Part shown: positions 43,843 to 54,100 of the stretch, one piece after another
How positions within the stretch are numbered: position 1 is the first letter of the stretch
Layout of the letters: each line of letters begins with the position of its first letter
Assembly: GCA_022508265.1 (NCBI GenBank)
Contig: JAFLVP010000004.1
Span: 1-64,000, forward strand
Length of the DNA: 64,000 bases
Reading direction: 5' to 3'
From: Clostridiales bacterium
Lineage (GTDB): Bacteria; Bacillota; Clostridia; Christensenellales; Borkfalkiaceae
Notes under the pieces: generated by a model
Seen by the model: the letters and a program-made list of their open reading frames with translations, nothing else
Database searches by the model: none
Told to the model about the DNA's origin: nothing
Program-made: the position numbers and the translations under genes

Positions 43843-45066
43843 CTATTTTTTGCCGAAAAGCTTTTTCTTTTCCTTTTTGCCTTCCTTTTCGTCGTCCGCC
43901 GAGGGCGCCTCTTCAGCAGGTTTATCCTCCGCTGGTGCAGCGGATTTATGAAGTTCGCCCGACTTTATTCCGCCTGCCTCTTCCGCCTTTTGCTTTTTCC
44001 AATCCTCGACGGTAAAGGCTGTGTCCGTGCCTGCGGGCTCCGCCGTCTTGGGTGCGGGTTTTTTGTCGAGCTTGCCCGAACCCTTTTCCTTTGCGTTTTC
44101 CGCAATGAGCTTTGTTATTATGTCGTCAACCGTAAGTCTTTCGTTGATTGCCGTATAGTTTACCTTCATTCTGTGGCGCAGAACGGGGTATGCGAGTGCG
44201 TCGATATCCTCGTAGGATACGTTAAATCTGCCGTCGATGAGCGCGCGGACTTTAGCCGCCGTAATGAGCGCCTGACCCGCACGGGGCGAACAGCCGTATT
44301 TTACGTACTTTTTAGCCGTTTCGCCGCTATCGGGGAGCTCGGGATGGGTGCGCGTGACGAGGCGCATTGCGTAGTATAAAACGTCGGGAACGACGGGAAC
44401 GTTCTTTGCCAGCTCGCGCATGGCAAGAATAGCAGGTCCGTCAACGACTGCGTTTGCCGTTTCGTCCATGGTTATCTGCGTCATATTTACTATGTCGGCA
44501 AGCTCTTCGACGGTGGGAAAGCCGACAAGCAGTTTGAACATAAAGCGGTCCATCTGCGCTTCGGGCAGAGGGTAGGTACCGTCCTGCTCTATGGGGTTCT
44601 GCGTAGCGAGTACGAAGAAGGGTTCGGAGAGCTTGTAAGTCTCCTTACCTACCGTAACCTTGTGCTCTTGCATAACCTCAAGCATCGAGGACTGCGTTTT
44701 GGGAGTTGCACGGTTGATTTCGTCCGCCAAAACGAGATTTGCAAATATGGGTCCGCGCTGGAAGACGGTATTCATCTTGCCCGAGGCGTCCTTTTCGATA
44801 ACGTTCGTGCCCGTGACGTCCGAGGGCATCAAGTCGGGCGTAAACTGAATACGCGAGAAAGGAAGCTTGAGCGCCTTGCCGAGCGTACGCACGAGTCTGG
44901 TCTTGCCGACGCCGGGAACACCCTCCAAAAGCACGTTGCCGCCCGCTATAATTGCAATTATAACGTTGTTGACAATATCTTCCTGTCCGACAAGGTCTTT
45001 TTTGATTTCTTCTTTGATTTTTGCAACCGAACGGCTGAAATTTTCAACCTGTGCCTTATTGTCCAT
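43843..45066 (-). CDS. MoxR-family AAA ATPase
   Basis: This 407-residue ATPase is the energy source of the cluster. Residues 1-320 match MoxR: Walker A EGVPGVGKTR (about 54-63), FTPDLMPSDVTG, Walker B VLADEINRATPKTQ, sensor ATQNPIEQDGTYPLPEAQMDRF, and the lid domain YGCSPRAGQALI. Family members act as chaperones for cofactor insertion or complex assembly. Residues 325-407 are an added tail, rich in Lys, Glu, Ala and Pro, ending in KEKKKLFGKK, which is not part of the usual family and may bind a membrane or partner. The gene follows the 45087-46187 gene after 20 bases. Confidence 0.95.
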   Translation of the reverse strand: MDNKAQVENFSRSVAKIKEEIKKDLVGQEDIVNNVIIAIIAGGNVLLEGVPGVGKTRLVRTLGKALKLPFSRIQFTPDLMPSDVTGTNVIEKDASGKMNTVFQRGPIFANLVLADEINRATPKTQSSMLEVMQEHKVTVGKETYKLSEPFFVLATQNPIEQDGTYPLPEAQMDRFMFKLLVGFPTVEELADIVNMTQITMDETANAVVDGPAILAMRELAKNVPVVPDVLYYAMRLVTRTHPELPDSGETAKKYVKYGCSPRAGQALITAAKVRALIDGRFNVSYEDIDALAYPVLRHRMKVNYTAINERLTVDDIITKLIAENAKEKGSGKLDKKPAPKTAEPAGTDTAFTVEDWKKQKAEEAGGIKSGELHKSAAPAEDKPAEEAPSADDEKEGKKEKKKLFGKK

Positions 45067-45086
45067 TATTTTAACCTCTTAATTTT

Positions 45087-46187
45087 CTACTGATTTTCTT
45101 CATTTTTATTTAAATCCGCGAAGTAGGTAGCCATTATATACTCCCACTCTTCCCGAGATATCGTGCCTTCTTCGAACGCTCTTTCGACTATCTCGTAGTA
45201 CTTGTCGCGTACGGCGCTGTTACTTGCCGTAGTGTATCCCGTTTCGGGGTCGAAGAACGGAACGTTGTTTCCGACAATCTCTCCGCCGGGGTTATCATCG
45301 GGATTTTTACCGGGGTCGTCTTGAGGGGGCTTATTTTCGCTGCCAGGGGTGTCGTCCCCGTCGTTGTCCCCGACAGGTCTTATATTGAATATCTCGTAGA
45401 GCTTGTTAATTACGTAAGTCTCGTCCTCGGTATTCAAACCCTTCTGTTCCTCTGAAATTCCTCTGTCGTTTGCGTCTTTGACGACGTTGTGAATATTTGC
45501 CACGGTGTTTTCGACAAATGCCGAAAGACTGCTGTTTGAAACGCCGTTTAAAAGAGCGCCCTTTAAACTTTCAAGCTGTAAGAGCATACCCGTCTTGACC
45601 ACCGCGTCCGCCTTTTTTGTGGTGCGCACGTACTCGATGAGGTCGTCCAGCGCCGCCCACTCCCACTCGGTTACGTCGCGCGGAGGCTCTTCGGGGGGCT
45701 CATCGCTCTTGGGAACGAATATCGCGGGCAGGACACTTGCCGTCACTGGCAAAGCCGCAATTCCCACTGCCGCTATTACACCGCTTAAAATAAGCGCCGC
45801 TATATTGGCAAACCGCAGCGATTTCACGGAAATACCGCCGAGCGCGGCGGACGCGTCCGCTCGCTGTAAATCGAGTATGTCGCTATCCTGTCCGCCGTAT
45901 TCGTAAGCCGTTTGCACCCTTGCGTATAACCCAAGCTCTCTGTCCAACCGCATTGCGATTTTTTTGTCGTTGGTTCGGAATATGAGAAAGGCTACCAAAG
46001 CGCCGAGAATAAACCCGCCCAGACCTATTAAAATGTAATATAGTAAAAGAAGGTCTATTCGGAAAAGTCTGCAGGGCACAAATACTGCGTCGACCGCCAA
46101 AAATGCCGCCGCAAGTCCGAAGCTTATACACTTTATAAGTATTTCAAGCCATACTTTTTTCTTGAATTTTTTAAAATTCGCGTCCAT
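45087..46187 (-). CDS. Unknown membrane protein heading the MoxR cluster
   Basis: I do not recognise a family. The 366-residue protein has two TM segments near the N-terminus (about 12-60), a soluble stretch (65-105, with a RMDREL-like charged helix), one more TM at about 115-140, and a long outer domain of helices. The part around 265-300 is a Pro/Asp/Gly-rich linker. The C-terminus (YEIVERAFEEGTISREEWEYI) is acidic. The frame opens 9 codons earlier, but GAGAAG is spaced for the ATG at 46187. It lies 20 bases before moxR and is probably part of the same envelope machine. Confidence 0.75.
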   Translation of the reverse strand: MDANFKKFKKKVWLEILIKCISFGLAAAFLAVDAVFVPCRLFRIDLLLLYYILIGLGGFILGALVAFLIFRTNDKKIAMRLDRELGLYARVQTAYEYGGQDSDILDLQRADASAALGGISVKSLRFANIAALILSGVIAAVGIAALPVTASVLPAIFVPKSDEPPEEPPRDVTEWEWAALDDLIEYVRTTKKADAVVKTGMLLQLESLKGALLNGVSNSSLSAFVENTVANIHNVVKDANDRGISEEQKGLNTEDETYVINKLYEIFNIRPVGDNDGDDTPGSENKPPQDDPGKNPDDNPGGEIVGNNVPFFDPETGYTTASNSAVRDKYYEIVERAFEEGTISREEWEYIMATYFADLNKNEENQ

Positions 46188-46214
46188 TTTTACTTCTCTT
46201 TTAAAAGTGCACAC

Positions 46215-46243
46215 GGCTATTCCGCAATTTTTGCGGAATAGCC
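46215..46243 (-). terminator. Terminator of the InlB-repeat lipoprotein gene
   Basis: GGCTATTCCGCAA pairs with TTGCGGAATAGCC over a 3-base loop; outer arms AAAAGTGC and GCACTTTT (46203-46252) extend the stem with small bulges. It separates the InlB-repeat gene from the MoxR cluster. Confidence 0.85.
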
Positions 46244-46274
46244 AGCACTTTTGTTATATTGTTCGGTTTATGCC

Positions 46275-49200
46275 TTATTTAAATACTTCGAATGTGAAAT
46301 CCGCGTCATATGCCCATCCGCCGGTGAGGAGTTCTATTATAATAGTTTCTCCTGCCTCCAACTCAACCACGGCTGCGTGTTCTTCACCATCCCTTATTAC
46401 AGAAATTTCGCCATACTCGGGCTCGCCTGCATAATACCAGGTCCACTCATCGGGATGATAGCCGTATATCAAGCCTTTGATTATCATTGCGTTTGTGTAG
46501 ACCGTATCACCGTACATATCATTGCTGAATCTGAATTTGTAGGTTCCTGCTTCGGTAGCGGTAAACTTTGCGTAGTAAGTTTCGCCGGAGCTTGCAACGA
46601 ACGTTTTGCTGCCGCCTTCTGCGTTCATATCAAAAGCGGTTTCTTCCGTCTCGCCGGGTTTGGATTGTTGTTTCTCGAACTTTATCTTAATAGTTGCGGG
46701 AACTTTGGTTATTCTGTTTCCTATATGCAGAATAACTATATCGTTCGTCTTGACCTTGAATTGGTCTCCGTCCGAAAGACTGCCCCACGCGCAGTAATCG
46801 AAGCTCGCTATAGTGCCGGGGTCAACATCGGAGGCGTGAATATGAATAGACTTATTATATTCATCATTATCATCGGGACCGAAATAGAAATCGCCGTCAT
46901 TGTAGCTTTCGTCGGTACTTAAGCTAATCGAATAAGTCCCGCCTGCGGCTGCTTTGAAATAGTAGTATTGGCCAAAGACAAACATTGAAGTCTGCAACGT
47001 AAATTCTTGAGTTTCGGTGGGCAAATTGACGAATACCAAGGGATTAAGCGTATCGTAAAGTGTATTGTCCTTATATATTACTATCGTGTAGTTGCCTTCC
47101 GAACCCGACACACCGACTTCCAAATTTAACGTTACTTGGTCATAGTTTTCGTTATAATAAGAAGCAGTAGCGATGTATCTGTCCGTTTCCGAGTTGTATC
47201 CCGTTAAGCTGAGGTTTACATAACCGCCCTCAAGACTTACGTCATGATAATTAACGTTAGAATAATAGTACATAAAGTGATTGCCTACGTAGTGTACGCC
47301 CATGTCTACGGGAAGCACCTTGGGTATTTCTTTGGGTGCGTCGCCCGATCTCGTGTAGACGTATACACCCGTACCGTCGCTTAACTGTACGTTGACGCTG
47401 ACTACTTTGCCGCCCGAGAGGTTGGCGGTTAAAATAATATTGTTTAATTTGAGTACGTTATAGCCGCTACCGTCGCTCTTTTCATATAACGTGCCGCCTT
47501 GTTCGCCGTACATGAATTCCATCTTGTCGGGGTTCTTGATTGAACCGTATTTCACATAGCTGTTGCCGCTTGCGTGCACTACTATTTCAAATATCGTGCC
47601 GGAACCGAAGTAGTTTACTCCGTCGCCTGCGCGAGTGTAAGTGCCTGCAAATGCGGATATATCGAGAGCCGCCTGAGGCGCTACGTAATGCAACGTATCG
47701 GTGTCCGTACCGCCGCCTGATTTTTTAACTTTCAACACGAGCGTACCGGGCTCGATTTCTGTCAAAGTATAGTCATCTGTCCGGGTTGCCGTTTCGGTTT
47801 GTTCTGTGATTACAGAGAAATAAGCAGTATTAAACGAACCGCCAAGGTATGAGCTGATGCCGAATGAACCGAGGTCTGAATAATTTACGGTTACCTGTTT
47901 TGCGGTTTTGTTAAAATCAACCGTATATTTGCTACCTACGTACTTTCCGCTCGTCCAGCCTTCCTCAGGGAATTCTTCGTTGTTAATCTCACTGACTAAA
48001 AGCGATACTCTTGTGTCGTCTTCTATACCGTCTGCGGGACGGTAAAGAGTTATTATTACGGTTTTATTTGCATATAAATCAAGCTCTTTCACATCTTTGG
48101 CATAGCCTGCGCCGTAGAATACGCCTTCGTCCTCGGCGAGGTCGGTTGTGAAATAGCATTTCTGTGCCGCGGGATTGTAAAGAGATAATTCATATCTGCC
48201 CATTTCCTCTGCGGTAAAGCTGAACTTCAATACGGTCTTTTCTTCGAACGTAGTCTGATAAGGCGTAGAAAGTTCAAGCTCGGGATAGATTGCCTTCCAC
48301 TTTGCATATATAGTGATTGCCGATTCAATCGTTTGAGTATTAAAGTTGAATGTCTGCGTGCAGTCTTCGTCCCTGTACCAGCCGACGAATACGAAATCCG
48401 GGTCTTCGGATACGGGGTCTTCGGGCTTGGTTACAAGTCCGCCGACCTTGACGTTCTGCACTTCGGGTGCCGTGCCGTGGCCCTGCATATTGAAAGTAAC
48501 TGTAACAGTCCATTTAGCGTATAAAGTAGTGTTTTCGCTTACTTCGGAACTGAAGTCGTACTCGTCGCCGTCGCACTCGGGGTTAGTATACCAGCCCGCG
48601 AAAGTGTAGCCCGTAGCCGAAGGATCTGCGGGTTTTGTAGGCTTTTGACCCTCTTCAAGCTTTTGAGTGGGAATCTGTTCGCCGTGGCCCTGCATATCGA
48701 ACTTGAACATAATTCTTTCGTCAACCGTCCAGTGAGCCACGATTTTCGTATCGGCGTTGATTGCCGTATTTTCGAAATCGAACTCCGCACTGCCGTCCTC
48801 TGTATACCAGCCTGCAAAGAGGTAACCGTCGATGTCGGGGTCGGTTTCGGGTTTGGTCGCGTGACCGCCCTCTTCTACTCTTTGAAGTGCGTAGGTTTTA
48901 TTTCTGCCCTCTGTACCCAAATTAAAGGTTACGAGGGGTCTTGTATCGACTTTCCAACAAGCGTGGAGAGTTAATTCCGCCGTTACGGGAGTGCTGAAAT
49001 CATAAGGAGTTTCCTCGTCATCGGCATACCAATAGTCAAAGACGTAGCCGTCTGCGCCGTAGTCGGGTTCAGCAGGTTCTACTGCCGTTTCGCCCAATTT
49101 TACGGTCTGCGCCTCGGGCGCCGTGCCGTGACCGCCCACGTCAAAGGTTACGGTAGCCGACCACTTTGCATATACGGTCGTGGGTGCGGTTATCGCTGTG

Positions 49201-49613
49201 CCGTTGAAGTCGAATTCCGTGGTGCAAGCCGCGTCGGCATACCAGCCGCCAAAGACAAGTCCCGCCTCGGCAATAAGACCGGGGTTGGTAACCTTTCCGT
49301 CTTTGTAAACAATCTGCGCTTCGGGCGCCGTGCCGTGACCCTGCACGTCAAATGTTACAGTATAGTTTTCACGACCGCAAACGTCGCATTTTCCGTCTGC
49401 GCCGTCCGCGTCCGTTTCGTTGTTGACCTCGTCAATGTGAGCCTCTTTAGTCTTTGCGTCGTCTCCGTCAACACATTCTTCCCAATGGCCCTCCGCATCC
49501 GAGCGCCAATTATAGGAGTGCGTATGACCTCCTGTAGGAGTACAGCCGAACGCGGCAAGCGATGCCGTTGACGCGGCTGCAAGCAGGAAAGCCAGTAGTG
49601 TTTTCTTTTTCAT
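46275..49613 (-). CDS. Surface lipoprotein with InlB-type beta-repeats
   Basis: The 1112-residue protein starts with a signal peptide and lipobox LAAFGC. A short His/Cys-containing segment (CDVCGREN near 78) follows. Residues about 82-445 hold five InlB B-repeats (each starting V/TFDVxGHGTAPEAQ or a variant, with FxGWYxDxxCTxxFDF, ending YAKW), the ubiquitin-like module found on surface proteins of Listeria and many gut Clostridia. The C-terminal two thirds is beta-rich without a known family; two regions (about 450-545 and 910-1110) resemble pre-peptidase C-terminal-like domains with FTAEEMGRYELSLYN and FTATEAGTYKFRFSN. A role in adhesion or glycan binding is likely. Promoter and a structured leader are at 49614-49796. 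Confidence 0.82.
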   Translation of the reverse strand: MKKKTLLAFLLAAASTASLAAFGCTPTGGHTHSYNWRSDAEGHWEECVDGDDAKTKEAHIDEVNNETDADGADGKCDVCGRENYTVTFDVQGHGTAPEAQIVYKDGKVTNPGLIAEAGLVFGGWYADAACTTEFDFNGTAITAPTTVYAKWSATVTFDVGGHGTAPEAQTVKLGETAVEPAEPDYGADGYVFDYWYADDEETPYDFSTPVTAELTLHACWKVDTRPLVTFNLGTEGRNKTYALQRVEEGGHATKPETDPDIDGYLFAGWYTEDGSAEFDFENTAINADTKIVAHWTVDERIMFKFDMQGHGEQIPTQKLEEGQKPTKPADPSATGYTFAGWYTNPECDGDEYDFSSEVSENTTLYAKWTVTVTFNMQGHGTAPEVQNVKVGGLVTKPEDPVSEDPDFVFVGWYRDEDCTQTFNFNTQTIESAITIYAKWKAIYPELELSTPYQTTFEEKTVLKFSFTAEEMGRYELSLYNPAAQKCYFTTDLAEDEGVFYGAGYAKDVKELDLYANKTVIITLYRPADGIEDDTRVSLLVSEINNEEFPEEGWTSGKYVGSKYTVDFNKTAKQVTVNYSDLGSFGISSYLGGSFNTAYFSVITEQTETATRTDDYTLTEIEPGTLVLKVKKSGGGTDTDTLHYVAPQAALDISAFAGTYTRAGDGVNYFGSGTIFEIVVHASGNSYVKYGSIKNPDKMEFMYGEQGGTLYEKSDGSGYNVLKLNNIILTANLSGGKVVSVNVQLSDGTGVYVYTRSGDAPKEIPKVLPVDMGVHYVGNHFMYYYSNVNYHDVSLEGGYVNLSLTGYNSETDRYIATASYYNENYDQVTLNLEVGVSGSEGNYTIVIYKDNTLYDTLNPLVFVNLPTETQEFTLQTSMFVFGQYYYFKAAAGGTYSISLSTDESYNDGDFYFGPDDNDEYNKSIHIHASDVDPGTIASFDYCAWGSLSDGDQFKVKTNDIVILHIGNRITKVPATIKIKFEKQQSKPGETEETAFDMNAEGGSKTFVASSGETYYAKFTATEAGTYKFRFSNDMYGDTVYTNAMIIKGLIYGYHPDEWTWYYAGEPEYGEISVIRDGEEHAAVVELEAGETIIIELLTGGWAYDADFTFEVFK

Positions 49614-49688
49614 GACTATCTCCTTGAAACTTTTATTGTGTAAAGCGGGTGTTTCATTTCCGCATAAATTTCTTAATTATAAAAAAAG

Positions 49689-49738
49689 GTGACGCTTTAT
49701 TTTATTTTTATGCATTTATGCACAAATTTTGGCGTCAC
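49689..49738 (-). promoter_or_regulatory. Leader hairpin with T run, attenuator candidate
   Basis: In the RNA read from the minus strand, GTGACGC pairs with GCGTCAC across a 36-base loop that itself can form a TGCAT/ATGCA stem, and the outer stem is followed by CTTTTTTT. This looks like a weak intrinsic terminator between promoter and gene, so read-through may be regulated. Confidence 0.45.
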
Positions 49739-49767
49739 TATGCTGTCTGTATATTATTGGTTTGTTT

Positions 49768-49796
49768 ATTTTATCACAAAAAATGTATATTGTCAA
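49768..49796 (-). promoter_or_regulatory. Promoter of the InlB-repeat lipoprotein gene
   Basis: Minus-strand TTGACA, 17-base spacer, TAAAAT with extended TGA, and a predicted leader of about 148 bases. Confidence 0.88.
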
Positions 49797-49929
49797 TAGG
49801 TTTACGAATAAAAATTAAGCCAAAACTGTATAATTTTTCTTATTTTTTAATAATTTTTTTTCTGTATAATTATAAATTTTAACTAAAAATGAAATTTTTT
49901 ACATTTATGCAAAATTCAAAAATAAGCAA

Positions 49930-49955
49930 AAGCGGCCGCTATGGTGCGACCGCTT
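49930..49955 (-). terminator. Terminator of the DUF3737-to-reductase operon
   Basis: AAGCGG-C-CGC pairs with GCG-A-CCGCTT (one mismatch, 6-base loop) and is followed on the minus strand by TTGCTTATTTTTG. Confidence 0.8.
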
Positions 49956-49986
49956 AAAGCTGTAAATTGTATATATAATTTAATTT

Positions 49987-51120
49987 TTACCGCAGTCTTT
50001 TTGAGAAGTCCTTCATCATATCGGAAATTTTTATGTTCTGCGGGCAGACCTTTTCACAGCTTTTACAGCCTATGCAGGCGGAAGGAAGCTTTTCCTTTGT
50101 ATAGGTGTCGAACACCATCGGCGCAATAAATCCGTCGCGCGAGGAGCAGTGCTCGTTGTACAGCCTGATAATTTCCGGAATTTCAAGCTCTTTGGGGCAG
50201 TGCGTAGTGCAGTAGCGGCAAGCCGTGCAGGGAAGAGAGTTACTTCTAATTATACTGTCGGCAATTCCCAAAAGAGCAGTCATTTCCTCTCTATTTAATG
50301 GCTTGTCATATTTGAAGGTGTTTAAGTTGTCCTCCACCTGCGCCATATCGCTCATGCCCGATAAAATTACGGTGACTTCGGGCAGGCTCTGCAAAAAGCG
50401 GAACGCCCACGCAGGTATCCCCTCGTCGGGACGGAGTTTTTTCAAGGTATCTTCGTACTCCTTTGCAAGGGTGGCAAGCTTGCCGCCGCGCAGGGGCTCC
50501 ATTACCCACACGGGGATGTTGTAGCTTTTGAAAAGCTCCATCTTTTCCTTCGCGCCTTGGAAAGTCCAGTCGAGGTAGTTAATCTGCAACTGACCGAATT
50601 CCATATACTTGCCGTATTTTTCGAGGAAGCGCTTTAAAACGCCGTACTCGCCGTGACCCGAAAAGCCGAGGTGCTTTATTCTGCCGTTTTGCTTCTGTTT
50701 TAAAAGATAGCTGACCGTGCCGTACTTTTCGTCGTCGAGGTAGGCGTCTATATTCTTTTCGCAGACGTTGTGAACAAGATAAAAGTCGAAATACTCCACC
50801 CTGCATTTTTTAAGCTGTTTTTCGAATATTTCTTCCGTCTTGCCCATGTTGTTTAAATCGTAGCCGGGGAACTTGCTTGCAAGATAAAAGCTCTCGCGCG
50901 GATACTTTTCAAGAATTTTCCCGACAACAAGCTCAGACTGTCCGTCGTGATAGCCCCACGCCGTGTCGTAATAATTTACGCCGTTTTTATAAGCGGTATC
51001 AATCATTTTTGCCGCAAACTCCTCGTCTATGTCGGCATACACTCCGTTTTTTGTGGGCAGGCGCATACAGCCGAAACCGAGCGCGGAGAGTTTTTTATCT
51101 TGAAACTGTCTGTAAATCAT
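49987..51120 (-). CDS. Aldo/keto reductase with C-terminal 4Fe-4S domain
   Basis: The 377-residue protein has an aldo/keto reductase TIM barrel (residues 1-270): GFGCMRLP, YDTAWGYHDGQSE with the catalytic Tyr, and FYLASKFPG with the Lys. The C-terminal 90 residues carry two cysteine clusters, CTACRYCTTHCP and CIGCKSCEKVCP, each able to hold a 4Fe-4S centre, so it links NAD(P)H to ferredoxin-type electrons as in many anaerobes. AAGGAG lies 7 bases before the ATG. It follows the M60 gene after 26 bases and ends at the terminator at 49930. Confidence 0.93.
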   Translation of the reverse strand: MIYRQFQDKKLSALGFGCMRLPTKNGVYADIDEEFAAKMIDTAYKNGVNYYDTAWGYHDGQSELVVGKILEKYPRESFYLASKFPGYDLNNMGKTEEIFEKQLKKCRVEYFDFYLVHNVCEKNIDAYLDDEKYGTVSYLLKQKQNGRIKHLGFSGHGEYGVLKRFLEKYGKYMEFGQLQINYLDWTFQGAKEKMELFKSYNIPVWVMEPLRGGKLATLAKEYEDTLKKLRPDEGIPAWAFRFLQSLPEVTVILSGMSDMAQVEDNLNTFKYDKPLNREEMTALLGIADSIIRSNSLPCTACRYCTTHCPKELEIPEIIRLYNEHCSSRDGFIAPMVFDTYTKEKLPSACIGCKSCEKVCPQNIKISDMMKDFSKRLR

Positions 51121-51146
51121 AATAATCTCCTTATCAATATTCTAAA

Positions 51147-54100
51147 TTAAGAAAAAGTAACTACCGATTCAATCGTTGCCTCGCCGATACATATAAATTC
51201 CACCGTGTGCGTTCCCGAATTCAATGCGTCGCAGAGGTACGTCAAAAGATATTGTCCGTCGTCCGCTTTCAATTCTATGGAAGAAACTTCTTTTCCGTCT
51301 ATTTTTACCTTGAAGTTCTTGCCGTACTCCGCCGAGGATATAAAGCCCACTCTCGTTCCATCGAAGGTGAAGGTCATAGTAGCGCCTGCACTGCCCTTGT
51401 AGATATGACCGAAGCTCGACATTGTCTGTACGCCCTGCCAATTTCCGCTGTAGCTGAAAATTTCTTCGTCGGGTGCAAGCTTGTTGCCGCCGTTTACTTC
51501 GAACACTCTCCACATTTCAAGTTCGCGAATGATAAGGTAATTACCCATCGATTCGGTAATTTCTATTTTATAATAGCGCATTAGCGTATCGTCGAAGTCG
51601 AGCGTCTGCTGAATTCCCGAACGTGTTAAATCGGTATAGCTTTTAACGAGTTCGTAATTTTCTCCGTCAAGACTTTTATACAGTTTCAATGCCTTGGGGA
51701 ATTGAAGGTCGCTTCTGTTCTGACTGTAAATGACCAGACGGTTAGCCGCATACTCTTTGCCGAGGTCTATCACGAGTGTAAAGGGATTTTCCTCGCTGGG
51801 AGCTCTGTTCATATGAAGCTGTTTCTTGTCGCCCATATCCTTAATGCCGTCTACTACGACCGACAAATCGTTGCCGCCCCAACCGTTGTGAAGATAGAGA
51901 TTTGCGCACTGCTCTTCTACTACTCTCTGTTCGCCGACGCCGAGCTGATAGTTGTTCGTATAGTCGTAGTTGTAAGTGCGCCTGTAGAAATAGTCCGTTT
52001 CGAAATCGGAGTTCTCGGGGAATTCGTAGTCGCTCCTGTATCCGTTTGCGTAGGGTTGCTGGTTGTTGGTTATTACGGGCGTTTCTACGAACACTTTGAA
52101 TTCCGCCTCGGTGACGTATTCAAGTCCGTTGCCTTTGTTTATCTGATATTTATTGAGCTCCCCGTTTAAATGCACCTCTTCAATGGCATAAGTGGTGCCC
52201 GAGAATTTGTAGGTCGATACGGTGTACTCGTAGCCGTTTGCTTCTTCGCCGGTAACCGCTTGCCCGTTTGCGTTGAAATATTCGTTGGTTATGTTGTATT
52301 GGAACTTATCCCACTTCTTCATACCGAGGCGGGCAAATGAGCCTCTGTTGTTATCCCAAATGGCGACAATAAGCACCTCTTTGAAGTATAACCAGCCGCC
52401 CGCTTCAAGCTCCACGTCGAAATAACTGTTGGGGTCGTTGGGGCGGAAATAATCGCTTGGACCGCGCTGTTCGGTGACGTCCTTGATAGTCGCGCCTAAC
52501 TGATAATTAACGCCGTCCAGCGAGTAATAGACCGCACAATTCAATCTGCCTGCCAAATATGTTCTGTACTTGCCCTCTTCCGCCGCGTAAAGCTTTCCTT
52601 CCAAAACGTCTATCGTGTTTTCGTGGATGAAATGCTCTTCGGGTGCGTTGGGATATTTTTCTCTGTTCGCTTCATTGTCGAGATAGAACCAAATTTCGGT
52701 GTTGCACTTCTCCATGGGGTGGTTTCTTTTGTCGTATTTCGCAGGCTCGTTCGAATAACCCGCAAAGTTGCTTTCATACGCCGTCTGCGCGTCTTTATAC
52801 ATATTGGCGGGCTCATAAACATACGTCGTTCTTTGAAGGGTCATTTTATTGAGCTCGCTTGACATTTCGAATTCGAGTATCAAATCCACGTCGGCAACTT
52901 TAAACGCTTTGTCCGTTTTAGTGATTTCCAAAGTTACGACTATCTGCCCCGAGCGCGAGCCCGAAGAGCTGTCGGCAGGTCTGTAAGTAAGATGCCTGTC
53001 GTCTACCTTTGTGACCGTACCGTTTGAGGGATTTGTAAAGCTCTTGATTCTGTAAGTGAAACCGTCGGGAATAACCACACTGCCGCTTGCATACGAACCT
53101 TCCACTACGGTATAGGGCGAAAGGTCGATATCAAAGGACTCCGAAACGGGAATTAAGTAGGGCTGCATTGTGGTAAAGCTCTTCTTCTCGCCGTTGTACA
53201 TATAGCTTCTGCCCGTCTGATAGACAGAAGATACGGGAACGAACATAGGATAATCGGAGTTGCCGTATTGCGCTGCTTCTTCCTCGGTTACGCCTTGAAG
53301 TATATTCTGGAAATAGTAGGACATATCGTTGTGCGTAACGTCCTGCCATGCACGCATATAGCCGAGGTAGTTTTCTTTATAATCTCCCGTTGTCTGCTGT
53401 TTTACCTTTGCCTGAATGTAGTTATCGGGACCGAAATTGTGCAAAAGGGTTGCATACAGCGCAAGTCCCTGTTTTCCGTTGCCGGGGTTTTCGCCGCGCG
53501 AAATTTTGAGTGTGTCGTTCAAAGCCCACGTTGCGCTCGTATAAGTGTTCCAACCGCTCATTCCCTGCGCACCGTAGTTGGTAATTCCTCTGTTTGCGGA
53601 AATTTTGGTAAACAGAGCATATGAAACGAGAGTCATACCGTTGTTGGTAACTTCGCCGCCTCCGCCTACGCCGTAGCCTTGGAAATTGTGATGATATTCG
53701 TGGAAATTACCCCACGCGCCCGAGGTTACAATACCGTTGTAGTTGAGTGAATTTGCCATCCAGCCCTCGGGGCAGTTTACGGATTGCTGTCCGGGGAATG
53801 CAACCGCCGCGCCCGCCGCAACGAAGGGGTCGTACAAAAATACTATGCCCTGCTTGGAGTTGGTCGTGGTAACGGACGCAACCTTATCCCAAAGCACCGC
53901 CGCTTTGTAAATTGCATCGTAGTCATAGTTTGCCGCCTGACGCTTGGGGCCCGAGTGAAGCACGCCGTAGTTCCAAACTTCCAAATCGAAATAGGGTGCC
54001 GAGGACAATTTGTTCTCGTTGAACTCTTCTTCGGTGGTATAACCGAGGATAAAGTGCGAATACGCAACTCCTCCCGAAATGGTTGCGGTAAACGTTGCTC

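Larger units (their letters stand above)
49614..49986. other. AT-rich leader and promoter region
   Basis: This 373-base gap has no gene. It holds the 5' leader of the InlB-repeat lipoprotein gene with a hairpin (49689-49695 pairs with 49732-49738) followed by seven T on the minus strand, the promoter at 49768-49796, an AT tract, and the terminator of the aldo/keto reductase gene. Confidence 0.7.

Noticed and set aside
48280..49370. Regularly repeated DNA that might suggest a CRISPR array
   Set aside because: The repeats are about 210-240 bases apart, imperfect and in frame; they encode InlB-type protein repeats.
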